From Gammaproteobacteria bacterium (GTDB lineage Bacteria > Pseudomonadota > Gammaproteobacteria > Nitrosococcales > Methylophagaceae): DNA of 5,711 bases. Positions 1 through 5,600 of the stretch are shown here, piece after piece. The notes below the pieces were generated by a model. That model was given only the letters and a program-made list of their open reading frames with translations. It searched no databases and was not told the DNA's origin. A program made the position numbers and the translations under genes. Location: positions 1-5,711 of the forward strand of contig QNEY01000130.1 of NCBI GenBank assembly GCA_003645385.1, read 5' to 3'. Within the stretch, counting starts at the first letter, position 1. Each line of letters begins with the position of its first letter.

Positions 1-972
1 GAATTTTGCCTATCCGCTTTAGATAAAACTGTATCTCCATTTCCACTTGAACCTTTTTTTAATGCAATGGACAAACTGTTACAGCGTGGTGTCAGAAATT
101 TTAAATTTATCGATCGTACCTTTAATCTAAAAATAAGCACGAGTATTGCCATTCTGGAATTCTTTCTTGAACGAATGACTGATGATTTATATTTACACTT
201 TGAAGTGGTACCCGACAATTTGCCCGATCGCCTTAAAAAGGTATTGCAGCAATTCCCTGTTAATAGTCTGCAATTTGAGATTGGAGTTCAGACTTTTGAT
301 TCTGAGATTCAAAACTTAATCAGTCGCAAACAAAACAATAATAAAACCAAGCAAAATCTAATATGGCTACGTAACCATACCGGCGCCCATCTACATACTG
401 ATTTAATTTTTGGCTTGCCTAGTGACACCATAGAAAATTTTGGCCACAGCTTTGATCAACTGATTGCACTTAAGCCTCATGAAATTCAGCTTGGCATTCT
501 TAAACGCTTACGTGGCGCACCACTAAATCGCCATAATGACAGCTATCAAATGCGCTATAACCCTGAAGCTCCATATAATATTCTGACAACAAAAGATATT
601 GATTTCACAGCAATGCAACGTGTTAATCGTTTTGCCCGTTACTGGGACATGATTGGGAATTCAGGTCGTTTTTATCATACCCTCCCACTTATCCTGGCTG
701 ACAAGCCTTTTGATAATTTTATGCAATTATCAGATGCATTGTTTCAACTAAGTGGAAGCACATGGAAAATAGCACTTAAACGACTATTTGAATTTATCTA
801 TAAGGTATTGACTACTGACTTTGGCTTAAATGTAGATGATATTGAGCAAGTATTAAAACTGGATTATGCCAGGGCAAATATCAAAGGTATTCCAGCTTAT
901 AATCAAACTACACATACTAACACCTCAAAAAAACAGGGGGTCGCCAATAAGCGACAACTCATGCATCTTTAG
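1..972 (+). CDS. B12-binding radical SAM protein (DUF4080-type), C-terminal part, 5' truncated by window edge
   Basis: The frame is open from base 1 to the TAG at 970-972 (323 codons), so the gene starts outside the window. An ATG at 67 exists but is internal. The first residues read E-F-C-L-S. The Cys at codon 3 fits the third cysteine of the CX3CX2C motif that holds the radical-SAM 4Fe-4S cluster, with the first two cysteines lying just upstream. Other recognisable stretches are FKFIDRTFN (codons 34-42), FEIGVQTF (about 92-99), HTDLIFGLP (about 132-140) and GILKRLRG (about 167-174). This pattern is what I recall for B12-binding-domain radical SAM proteins with a C-terminal DUF4080 domain; the N-terminal cobalamin domain would be off-window. 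The substrate of this family is not known to me. The last 20 or so residues are polar and low in complexity, and their codons overlap a terminator serving the opposite strand. The gene converges on the - strand run, leaving 6 bp between the stop codons. Confidence 0.88.
   Translation, partial: EFCLSALDKTVSPFPLEPFFNAMDKLLQRGVRNFKFIDRTFNLKISTSIAILEFFLERMTDDLYLHFEVVPDNLPDRLKKVLQQFPVNSLQFEIGVQTFDSEIQNLISRKQNNNKTKQNLIWLRNHTGAHLHTDLIFGLPSDTIENFGHSFDQLIALKPHEIQLGILKRLRGAPLNRHNDSYQMRYNPEAPYNILTTKDIDFTAMQRVNRFARYWDMIGNSGRFYHTLPLILADKPFDNFMQLSDALFQLSGSTWKIALKRLFEFIYKVLTTDFGLNVDDIEQVLKLDYARANIKGIPAYNQTTHTNTSKKQGVANKRQLMHL
927..955 (-). terminator. Probable intrinsic terminator of the leftward gene run, inside the radical SAM 3' end
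   Basis: Read on the - strand, a perfect 5-bp GC-rich stem (GTCGC, loop TTATTG, GCGAC; positions 955-940) is followed by CCCCTG and then seven consecutive T (933-927). This lies 24 bp past the stop codon of the small secreted protein gene and has the polarity needed to end leftward transcription. The 6-nt spacer between stem and T-tract is longer than ideal, so it may be weak. It lies wholly inside the coding sequence of the convergent radical SAM gene. There is no T-tract on the + strand side, so it would act in one direction only. Confidence 0.55.
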
Positions 973-978
973 CGATGG

Positions 979-1332
979 TTATTCATACTCCGCAGCACGT
1001 TTTTCTAATTCTATACACGCCGGTGTTCTGCTTTTTCCTTCCATCAATTCTGAACAGCTTAAGGAAGATAGACTCTCCATACAAGATGCTGCCTGTTGAT
1101 GTAGTTCTGCATATTGCTCGGCACCACTATATTGTTCTGTCATCATATCGCACATCCCATTCATGGATGACATTATCATTAACTTCATATCAGGTGACAA
1201 TTCCTGTCCTTCCAATTCAGCCAATGCACACGATTTTACCTTCTCACATAATTGCAATGACTGTGATTCAAAATCTGCTGCCATTACTGCTTGTACGATG
1301 CCCAAAAATAATATAGTTAAAATAACTCTCAT
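979..1332 (-). CDS. Small secreted six-cysteine, methionine-rich protein of unknown function
   Basis: This 117-residue protein begins with a short signal peptide: M-R, a hydrophobic core at about 3-17, and a likely cleavage after VMA-A at 18-19. It is therefore probably periplasmic or secreted. The mature part has six cysteines (C29, C35, C61, C84, C93, C106), an even number compatible with three disulfides. Residues 49-64 contain seven methionines around C61. The rest looks helical and acidic. I do not recognise a named family, although similar small cysteine-containing proteins seem to occur in gammaproteobacteria. It starts 18 bp after the hydrolase stop codon. No clear Shine-Dalgarno is visible in that gap, so expression may depend on coupling to the hydrolase gene. 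A candidate terminator follows 24 bp after its stop. The signal peptide, conserved-looking cysteine spacing and tight context favour a real gene. Confidence 0.72.
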   Translation of the reverse strand: MRVILTILFLGIVQAVMAADFESQSLQLCEKVKSCALAELEGQELSPDMKLMIMSSMNGMCDMMTEQYSGAEQYAELHQQAASCMESLSSLSCSELMEGKSRTPACIELEKRAAEYE

Positions 1333-1350
1333 TGTTATTTTTGTTCAAGA

Positions 1351-1920
1351 CTAAACAATTAACTTTGCCAAGGTTTTAAACTCAGGATGCTTTGCGTCCC
1401 CCAGCCATTCGAAGATCACTGATTCTACATTGGTAATTATCACACCAGCATGGCGTAAACGTTGCAACGAATTATATTGATTTGCCTTTGATCGTGAACT
1501 AACAGCATCTTCAACTACAAATACCTGATGGCCTTGTGCTTGAAGATCTAATGCCGTTTGTAAAATACAAATATGGCTTTCCATCCCCGTTAGAATAATT
1601 TGTTTGCATGCAGTTTTATCAATTTCTGAGCAGAACTCGGCTATATTCATACATGAAAAGCTAGTCTTCTCAATGAGAGTAGTAGCTTCTGGAAGTTCTT
1701 TTACTAACTCTGGCTCAGTCAGGCCAAGTCCTTTTGGATATTGTTCAGTCACCACTACTGGAACAGTTAACACTTTAGCTGCTGTTAGCAATACTTTGAC
1801 TTGCTCTATCACCCGCTCACGCACACCTGTTGGCATAGCAGCGGTCAATCGCTGCTGAATATCGACCACTACCAACAAACTATCTTGTGCATTCAATATA
1901 AGGCGAGCTTTGCTCTCCAT
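1351..1920 (-). CDS. Isochorismatase-like cysteine hydrolase (ISOC1/2-like subgroup)
   Basis: This is a 189-residue single-domain protein of normal length for the isochorismatase-like hydrolase superfamily, probably cytoplasmic since no signal peptide is seen. The expected catalytic triad is visible: Asp20 in VVVDIQQRL, Lys85 in IEKTSFSC and the nucleophile Cys118 in GMESHICILQTALDL. The Cys loop (ESHIC-LQTALDL), the VVEDAVSSRS segment at about 135-144 and the C-terminal FEWLGDAKHPEF-K segment resemble the ISOC1/ISOC2-like and bacterial 'hydrolase' subgroup. They look less like nicotinamidases or the siderophore isochorismatases, which carry a carrier-protein domain or metal-binding residues. 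Substrates of the subgroup are largely undefined, and none can be assigned here. The start is supported by AAGGG at 1930-1934, 9 nt upstream of the ATG. It follows the EAL gene by 50 bp and precedes the small secreted protein by 18 bp. Confidence 0.9.
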   Translation of the reverse strand: MESKARLILNAQDSLLVVVDIQQRLTAAMPTGVRERVIEQVKVLLTAAKVLTVPVVVTEQYPKGLGLTEPELVKELPEATTLIEKTSFSCMNIAEFCSEIDKTACKQIILTGMESHICILQTALDLQAQGHQVFVVEDAVSSRSKANQYNSLQRLRHAGVIITNVESVIFEWLGDAKHPEFKTLAKLIV

Positions 1921-1946
1921 AATGGTTTACCCTTCTAATGTATGAT

Positions 1947-1974
1947 TTTATACTTATCGCAATACTAACATTAA
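1947..1974 (-). promoter_or_regulatory. Weak candidate promoter for the hydrolase and small secreted protein
   Basis: On the - strand, TTAATG (1974-1969) and TATAAA (1952-1947) are separated by 16 bp and lie upstream of the hydrolase ribosome binding site. The -10 box is good, but the -35 box matches the sigma-70 consensus poorly and overlaps the EAL gene stop codon. In an AT-rich genome such matches arise easily, so this is only a candidate. Confidence 0.25.
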
Positions 1975-3599
1975 GTATGCCACTGAGACTCTTTTAGCCA
2001 AGTATTAAATTCTTCTACCGGTTGTGGTTTGTTAATGTAAAACCCTTGGGCAATATCACAGCCATAATCTTTTAATTGTGCCATTATCTCTTCATCTTCA
2101 ACACCCTCTGCCACAATTTGTAAGCCAAGGTTCTGAGCCAAATTAATAGTTGCATTAACAATTACTGCATCATTCAGGCTGTGTGTAATATCCTGCACAA
2201 AAGAACGATCTATTTTTAATTCGGCTAACGGTAGTTTCTTCAAATACGCTAAAGATGAATAACCTGTCCCATAATCATCAATTGAGAATTCATACCCCAT
2301 ACCGTGAAGACGTTGAATCATTTCCATAGCTTGCTCAGGATCAGTCATTATTGACCCTTCGGTAATTTCCAATAATATCCATTCGGGTTTTATTTGAGTT
2401 GCAGCTTGAATGCCTCCAATAAAATCAGGTAATTCAGGGTCATGAAAATCTTTAGTTGATAGATTGACCGAAACCTTAATATCCAAGCCTTCTTGATGCC
2501 ACTTTGCACAATCTTCAAAAGCTTGCCGGAGTACCCATCTTGTTACCTGTTGTATCGTACGCGTTCGCTCAGCCATAGGAATAAATTCATCTGGTGAAAC
2601 TAAACCATGTTTGGGGTGAACCCAACGTATTAATGCCTCAACACCATAAATAGAATTTGTTTTAAGCGATACTTTTGCTTGATAGAACAAAGTGAATTCA
2701 TTTCTATTTATAGCATGGCGAAGTTCACTCATTAAGGTTAAACGATGTGGGCTATGCTCATCAAAACTGGGGTCATAAACAGCACTACCTTCCTTGCTGT
2801 TACGTGCAATATATAACGCAATACCTGCCCGTTGTACCAAGGTGTCTACATCTTCTCCATGATCAGGGAATTTTACAATTCCAGTACAAGTATGAACAGC
2901 AACCTGTTGCCTTTCGACGATAAAAGCAGCCTGCATACTTTCTTGGATATTATTAGAAACATGGATAACATTTTCTTGTTCGTCATTGATAAGTAGACTA
3001 AAAGTGCCTCCCTCAAGACGTGCAATATTATCGTAATTTTTTACTGCCCCTTGTAACCGGCTGGCAACTTGCTTTAAGATTAAATCACTATTATTACGCC
3101 CTAAAGTACCGTATATTTCTTTATAATTTTCTATTTCAAACAGCAAAACAGACAGGGTTTTTCCTTGGTTATTTGCTGATAGAATCGCTTGTTCAACACG
3201 ATCATAAAACAGGGAGCGGTTTGGAAAATCAGTTAACGGATCATGAGTTGAGGAATAAATAGCCTGCTTTTCTAGGCTTGCCGTTTTATTTCGTAACTCA
3301 TTAGTTTGATCTAGGATCATTGCGCCTGCTTGATAGGCAATAATGGAGCCTGCATATTGGCCCCAGAATGTAAAAACCAATGGCAGTGCATCTAAGATCC
3401 ACAAACCAAAATTGGTTCGTTGTGCCTCAACAATACCTGACAGAGTAATACTGCCTGTAGCGAAATAACTGACAAGTAATGTTGCAATAATAATGCTGGC
3501 AAAGGCAATGATTGCACCTAGATAGGCAGTTTTAGATGCTTGTCCTTTCAATGCGTTTACATTAAGTAAAAGCTGTGTACTTCCCGCTGCCTGCTCCAT
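1971..3599 (-). CDS. Membrane-anchored degenerate GGDEF / intact EAL protein, likely c-di-GMP phosphodiesterase
   Basis: The 542-residue protein has two predicted membrane segments (about 25-47 and 64-91), a short polar, coiled-coil-like linker (about 95-115), a GGDEF domain (about 116-280) and an EAL domain (about 286-540). The GGDEF signature is replaced by E-G-G-T-F (196-200) and the metal-binding Asp region reads FEIEN (154-158). Cyclase activity is therefore unlikely; a GTP-sensing or structural role is possible. The EAL domain keeps every residue I expect for catalysis: E321 (EAL), N379 (NLS), E411 and E414 (EITE), D441-D442 (DDYGTGYSSL), K462 (LKIDRSF), E498 (VAEGVE) and Q518 (QGFY). 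Their spacing matches that of the characterised enzyme RocR as I recall it. The protein should hydrolyse c-di-GMP to pGpG at the inner membrane. There is no recognisable sensory domain beyond the membrane part. AGGA at 3609-3612 lies 9 nt upstream of the ATG. Confidence 0.94.
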   Translation of the reverse strand: MEQAAGSTQLLLNVNALKGQASKTAYLGAIIAFASIIIATLLVSYFATGSITLSGIVEAQRTNFGLWILDALPLVFTFWGQYAGSIIAYQAGAMILDQTNELRNKTASLEKQAIYSSTHDPLTDFPNRSLFYDRVEQAILSANNQGKTLSVLLFEIENYKEIYGTLGRNNSDLILKQVASRLQGAVKNYDNIARLEGGTFSLLINDEQENVIHVSNNIQESMQAAFIVERQQVAVHTCTGIVKFPDHGEDVDTLVQRAGIALYIARNSKEGSAVYDPSFDEHSPHRLTLMSELRHAINRNEFTLFYQAKVSLKTNSIYGVEALIRWVHPKHGLVSPDEFIPMAERTRTIQQVTRWVLRQAFEDCAKWHQEGLDIKVSVNLSTKDFHDPELPDFIGGIQAATQIKPEWILLEITEGSIMTDPEQAMEMIQRLHGMGYEFSIDDYGTGYSSLAYLKKLPLAELKIDRSFVQDITHSLNDAVIVNATINLAQNLGLQIVAEGVEDEEIMAQLKDYGCDIAQGFYINKPQPVEEFNTWLKESQWHT

Positions 3600-3659
3600 G
3601 CTTTCTTATCCTAGTTGATAAGGCTTATTTTAACGAAACAATTCTATTAAAATTTGATT

Positions 3660-3678
3660 CTAGATCTTAAGATCCTAG
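3660..3678. repeat. Near-perfect palindrome across the tolC stop codon
   Basis: CTAGATCTTAAGATCCTAG is self-complementary apart from one extra C, with the perfect core GATCTTAAGATC at 3663-3674. It contains the TAA stop of tolC. It has no loop and no adjacent long T-tract, so it is a poor terminator. The remainder of the 67-bp gap before the EAL gene is AT-rich, with no convincing promoter. It could be a protein-binding site or chance. Confidence 0.4.
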
Positions 3679-4986
3679 CCACTGATTAATCCGATTTAAA
3701 TCATCAATGTTAACAATACCAGCAGCTTGCTTTAATCGCAAAGTACTCAAAATATAATCATAGCGTGAGCGAGCATGATCTCGGAGGGCTCGGAACAATT
3801 CTCGACGAACATTCAACACATCAACAGTGGTTCGAGTTCCCACTTCATAACCGGCTTCAGTTGACTCCAAAGCCTTCTCACTTGAAATAACAGCTTGTTT
3901 TAATGCTTTAACCTGGCTGATACCAGCTATCACCTGATTATAGGCCTCGCGAGTTTGCCTAGTCACTTCCCGGTGTTGCTGTTCCTGATTCTGCATTGCC
4001 TGATCAAGTCTGTACCCTGCTTCACGTGTACGTGAGACTACTGCTCCGCCGGTATAAATAGGCACATTAAATTGTAGACTAACACTATCCTGATGTGTTT
4101 TATAACTGCCACCAAAACTACTGTCACTCTGTGAACTATAACTCTTCTGGCCAACTACATCTAAACTGGGATAATGACCACTTTTTTGAAACTCAATACT
4201 TTGGCCAGCATTATCCACTGCTGCCCTTGCAACCGTTATATTTGGATTTTTCTCCAATGCCTGTTCAGTCCATTTATCAATATCTTCAGGATCAGGACTT
4301 ACTAATGGTGTTTCCTCTTTTAACACAGATAACGTATCCAAATAACGGCCCGCTATTTCTCGTAGGCGTTCCTTGCTATTTACTAATCCTGTTTCTGCGC
4401 TTATTACTCCAGCTATGGAGATGTCATAGGCTGCTTGTGATTCTGTCACATCAGTAATAGTAGATAAACCTACTTCAAAACGCTGTTGTGTTTGTTCTAG
4501 TTGCTGCTTGTTTGCTTCCTGCTCAGCAATGGCAAAACTCACAGCATCCTGACGCCCTAACACCTCAAAATATCGCTCAGCTACACGCACAATTAGTGCC
4601 TGCTCTACAACCAGATAACTTGCTTGTGCTCCTTCAATACTAATGTCTGCCTGAGCTTGTTGAATGAAGTTTTCTCGATGATAAACGGGTTGAGTAATAC
4701 TTAGGCTATAACCATGGTCATTATAGTTTCGGTCACCACTAAGAAATGATTGGGATGATGTATCCTGCCGAATATAACCATCATTGGCACTCAGACCAAT
4801 CTGGGGTAGAAATTGGGCCAATGCCTGAGAATCTAACTCTCCAACTGCCTGACGAGATGCAGCCTCAGCCAGTAATTGTGGGTCACTCCTTAAAGACATG
4901 GTAAACACTTCCATCAAATCTTCTGCCACACTAGCAGTCGAAAATAGTGTTATTACAACCCATATACTGAAAGAAAATCGCTTCAT
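3667..4986 (-). CDS. tolC: TolC-family outer membrane efflux/secretion channel
   Basis: This 439-residue protein has the normal length for TolC-type outer membrane factors. The signal peptide ends at about ASVA-21/E22. The two-fold internal repeat typical of the OEP family is visible: RFEVGLSTITDV (169-180) in the first half and GYEVGTRTTVDVL (379-391) in the second. Each is followed by the long Q/E/A-rich helices of the periplasmic tunnel. ITQPVY (97-102) and NVPIYTGG (307-314) mark the equivalent strand-to-helix junctions of the outer membrane barrel. As a homotrimer it would form the exit duct of a tripartite efflux pump or type I secretion system. No inner membrane pump or adaptor gene is in the window, so it may serve several pumps encoded elsewhere. 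It starts 10 bp after the rhodanese stop codon with AAGGTG at ideal spacing. The symbol is a family-level call; it could equally be an OpmH-like paralogue. Confidence 0.93.
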   Translation of the reverse strand: MKRFSFSIWVVITLFSTASVAEDLMEVFTMSLRSDPQLLAEAASRQAVGELDSQALAQFLPQIGLSANDGYIRQDTSSQSFLSGDRNYNDHGYSLSITQPVYHRENFIQQAQADISIEGAQASYLVVEQALIVRVAERYFEVLGRQDAVSFAIAEQEANKQQLEQTQQRFEVGLSTITDVTESQAAYDISIAGVISAETGLVNSKERLREIAGRYLDTLSVLKEETPLVSPDPEDIDKWTEQALEKNPNITVARAAVDNAGQSIEFQKSGHYPSLDVVGQKSYSSQSDSSFGGSYKTHQDSVSLQFNVPIYTGGAVVSRTREAGYRLDQAMQNQEQQHREVTRQTREAYNQVIAGISQVKALKQAVISSEKALESTEAGYEVGTRTTVDVLNVRRELFRALRDHARSRYDYILSTLRLKQAAGIVNIDDLNRINQWLGS

Positions 4987-4992
4987 TCATTA

Positions 4993-4998
4993 CACCTT
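4993..4998 (-). promoter_or_regulatory. tolC ribosome binding site overlapping the rhodanese stop codon
   Basis: AAGGTG on the - strand lies 6 nt before the tolC ATG at 4986. Its first two bases are the last two of the rhodanese TAA stop (4999-4997). A ribosome terminating on the rhodanese message covers this site, so the two genes are likely translationally coupled. This also fixes the tolC start. Confidence 0.75.
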
Positions 4999-5320
4999 AA
5001 TAGATAGTCATGTTGGTATCAACATCTGTTGCCCAGGCGTTCATACCACCATCCAAATTGATCACATCGGTAAATCCCATTTGTTCTAGAAATTGTCCAA
5101 TTTGATCACTGCGCCTCCCAGATCGACAAATCAACACAATAGTCTCATTTTTATGTTTTTCTAACTCATTGAGTTGACCAGGCACACTTTGCATAGGCAT
5201 ATGAATTGAACCATCTATCATGCCAAATTCCAACTCAACATCTTCACGAACATCTATCTTCACTGTTGAAACGCCGGTTGCCAAAAAGTCACGCAACTCA
5301 ACTGCAGTCATTTGTCTCAT
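4997..5320 (-). CDS. Single-domain rhodanese-like sulfurtransferase
   Basis: This 107-residue protein has the usual length of GlpE/PspE-like single-domain rhodaneses and no signal peptide, so it is probably cytoplasmic. The CH2A region KIDVRED (21-27) through GSIHMPM (37-43) is present. The catalytic loop is C65-R-S-G-R-R-S (65-71), with Cys65 able to carry a persulfide. The CH2B-like GGMNAWATDVD (91-101) is followed by a short tail ending in IY. Family members transfer sulfane sulfur to thiol or cyanide acceptors; the acceptor here is unknown. I recall rhodanese genes directly upstream of tolC as a recurring gammaproteobacterial arrangement. The first ATG (5320) is preferred because M-R-Q-M-T-A-V-E-L is a typical N-terminus for the family. 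A second ATG at 5311 (Met4) is possible. The start lies only 4 bp from an inserted inverted-repeat element, which has displaced whatever leader the gene had before. Confidence 0.92.
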   Translation of the reverse strand: MRQMTAVELRDFLATGVSTVKIDVREDVELEFGMIDGSIHMPMQSVPGQLNELEKHKNETIVLICRSGRRSDQIGQFLEQMGFTDVINLDGGMNAWATDVDTNMTIY

Positions 5321-5324
5321 TATG

Positions 5325-5356
5325 AGGGTACCTTTACTAATGGAAGCATTATTCTG
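5325..5356 (+). repeat. Left terminal inverted repeat of the MITE-like element
   Basis: This repeat begins AGGGTACC, runs through TTTACTAATGGAAGCA and ends TATTCTG. The reverse complement of 5558-5589 is the same, except T for C at the 8th base and C for T at the 25th. The uninterrupted match TTTACTAATGGAAGCA is 16 bp long. Confidence 0.85.
5331..5335 (-). promoter_or_regulatory. Candidate rhodanese ribosome binding site supplied by the element's terminal repeat
   Basis: On the - strand AAAGG lies 10 nt before the rhodanese ATG at 5320 and is the only purine-rich SD-like sequence at usable distance. It lies within the left terminal repeat of the inserted element. The spacing is slightly long, so initiation may be modest. 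Confidence 0.4.
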
Positions 5357-5397
5357 CGAATCTTCAAGTGCCTATATTCTAGGCATATTCCGCAGAA
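5352..5397. repeat. Two-tier stem-loop inside the element
   Basis: The outer stem is TTCTGCG (5352-5358) with CGCAGAA (5391-5397), 7 bp and perfect. The inner stem is TGCCTA (5369-5374) with TAGGCA (5380-5385), 6 bp and perfect around the loop TATTC. The outer arm overlaps the end of the left terminal repeat. A third, bulged stem-loop follows at 5402-5428: GTTATTCC with GGAATATAAC, closing on CCTT-TATC-AAGG. Confidence 0.65.
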
Positions 5398-5434
5398 AAT
5401 GGTTATTCCCTTTATCAAGGAATATAACAACGAA

Positions 5435-5482
5435 GATGGGTGCTTGAAGGCTCGCCCTTCGGGGCTTAGCCAAAAAGCCATC
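5435..5482. repeat. Central UUCG-capped stem-loop of the element
   Basis: The core is GGCT-C-GCCC (5449-5457), loop TTCG (5458-5461), GGGC-TT-AGCC (5462-5471). On the + strand this makes a C(UUCG)G tetraloop, one of the most stable RNA loops known. A flanking pair GATGG (5435-5439) and CCATC (5478-5482) can extend the stem around an internal loop. No T-tract follows on either strand, so it is not an intrinsic terminator. It is the only strongly GC-rich part of the element. Confidence 0.65.
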
Positions 5483-5492
5483 CTCTGCGTTG

Positions 5493-5529
5493 CAATTCTT
5501 ATGAAGGGCATACCATTTATTAAGAATTG
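5493..5529. repeat. Nine-base-pair stem-loop in the right half of the element
   Basis: CAATTCTTA (5493-5501) is perfectly complementary to TAAGAATTG (5521-5529), with 19 nt between them. A further small hairpin, TGGC-GTT-GCCA (5549-5559), abuts the right terminal repeat. Confidence 0.6.
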
Positions 5530-5557
5530 TGCCTTGATAATATCTTTTTGGCGTTGC

Positions 5558-5589
5558 CAGAATAGTGCTTCCATTAGTAAAAGTACCCT
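5558..5589 (-). repeat. Right terminal inverted repeat of the MITE-like element
   Basis: This is the reverse complement of 5325-5356 with two mismatches. It contains CATTAGTAAAAGTACCCT at its outer end. The first two bases overlap the small TGGC/GCCA hairpin. Confidence 0.85.
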
Positions 5590-5600
5590 TCCAATCTCTT

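Larger units (their letters stand above)
5325..5589. mobile_element. MITE-like non-autonomous inverted-repeat element with internal hairpins
   Basis: This 265-bp stretch is bounded by 32-bp inverted repeats that match at 30 of 32 positions and is filled with further stem-loops. It carries no credible gene: its ORFs exist on both strands at once and contain no recognisable domain. Inverted termini, small size and a lack of coding capacity are the hallmarks of MITEs or related structured repeats mobilised by a transposase elsewhere. I see no clear target-site duplication next to the ends as drawn (TATG on the left, TCCA on the right), so the exact boundaries are uncertain. It occupies nearly the whole gap between the partial right-hand gene and the rhodanese, leaving 4 and 11 bp of flanking sequence. 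It could alternatively be an intercistronic structured RNA or a REP/BIME-like unit. Only a copy search of the genome would settle this. Confidence 0.72.

Noticed and set aside
866..1354. Several + strand frames of 63-113 codons opposite the small secreted protein gene
   Set aside because: The - strand frame has a signal peptide, regular cysteines and a downstream terminator. The + frames overlap one another and have no protein-like features.
3600..3666. Sigma-70 promoter upstream of the EAL gene
   Set aside because: The gap is AT-rich and gives several partial -10 matches, but none has a reasonable -35 at correct spacing.
4095..4457. 120-codon + strand frame inside tolC
   Set aside because: It is antisense to a convincing TolC protein, rich in L/Y/H/Q from reverse reading of coding DNA, and has no SD.
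5435..5482. UUCG hairpin considered as an intrinsic terminator
   Set aside because: No run of T follows on either strand, and it is part of a larger series of stems within the element.
5320..5600. Element considered as a riboswitch or leader RNA for the rhodanese/tolC genes
   Set aside because: The terminal inverted repeats and the lack of any class-specific conserved core that I recognise fit a mobile repeat better. A regulatory role acquired later is not excluded.
5321..5600. Target-site duplication at the element ends
   Set aside because: The flanking bases on the two sides (TATG and TCCA) do not match, and shifting the ends by a few bases gives no convincing direct repeat.
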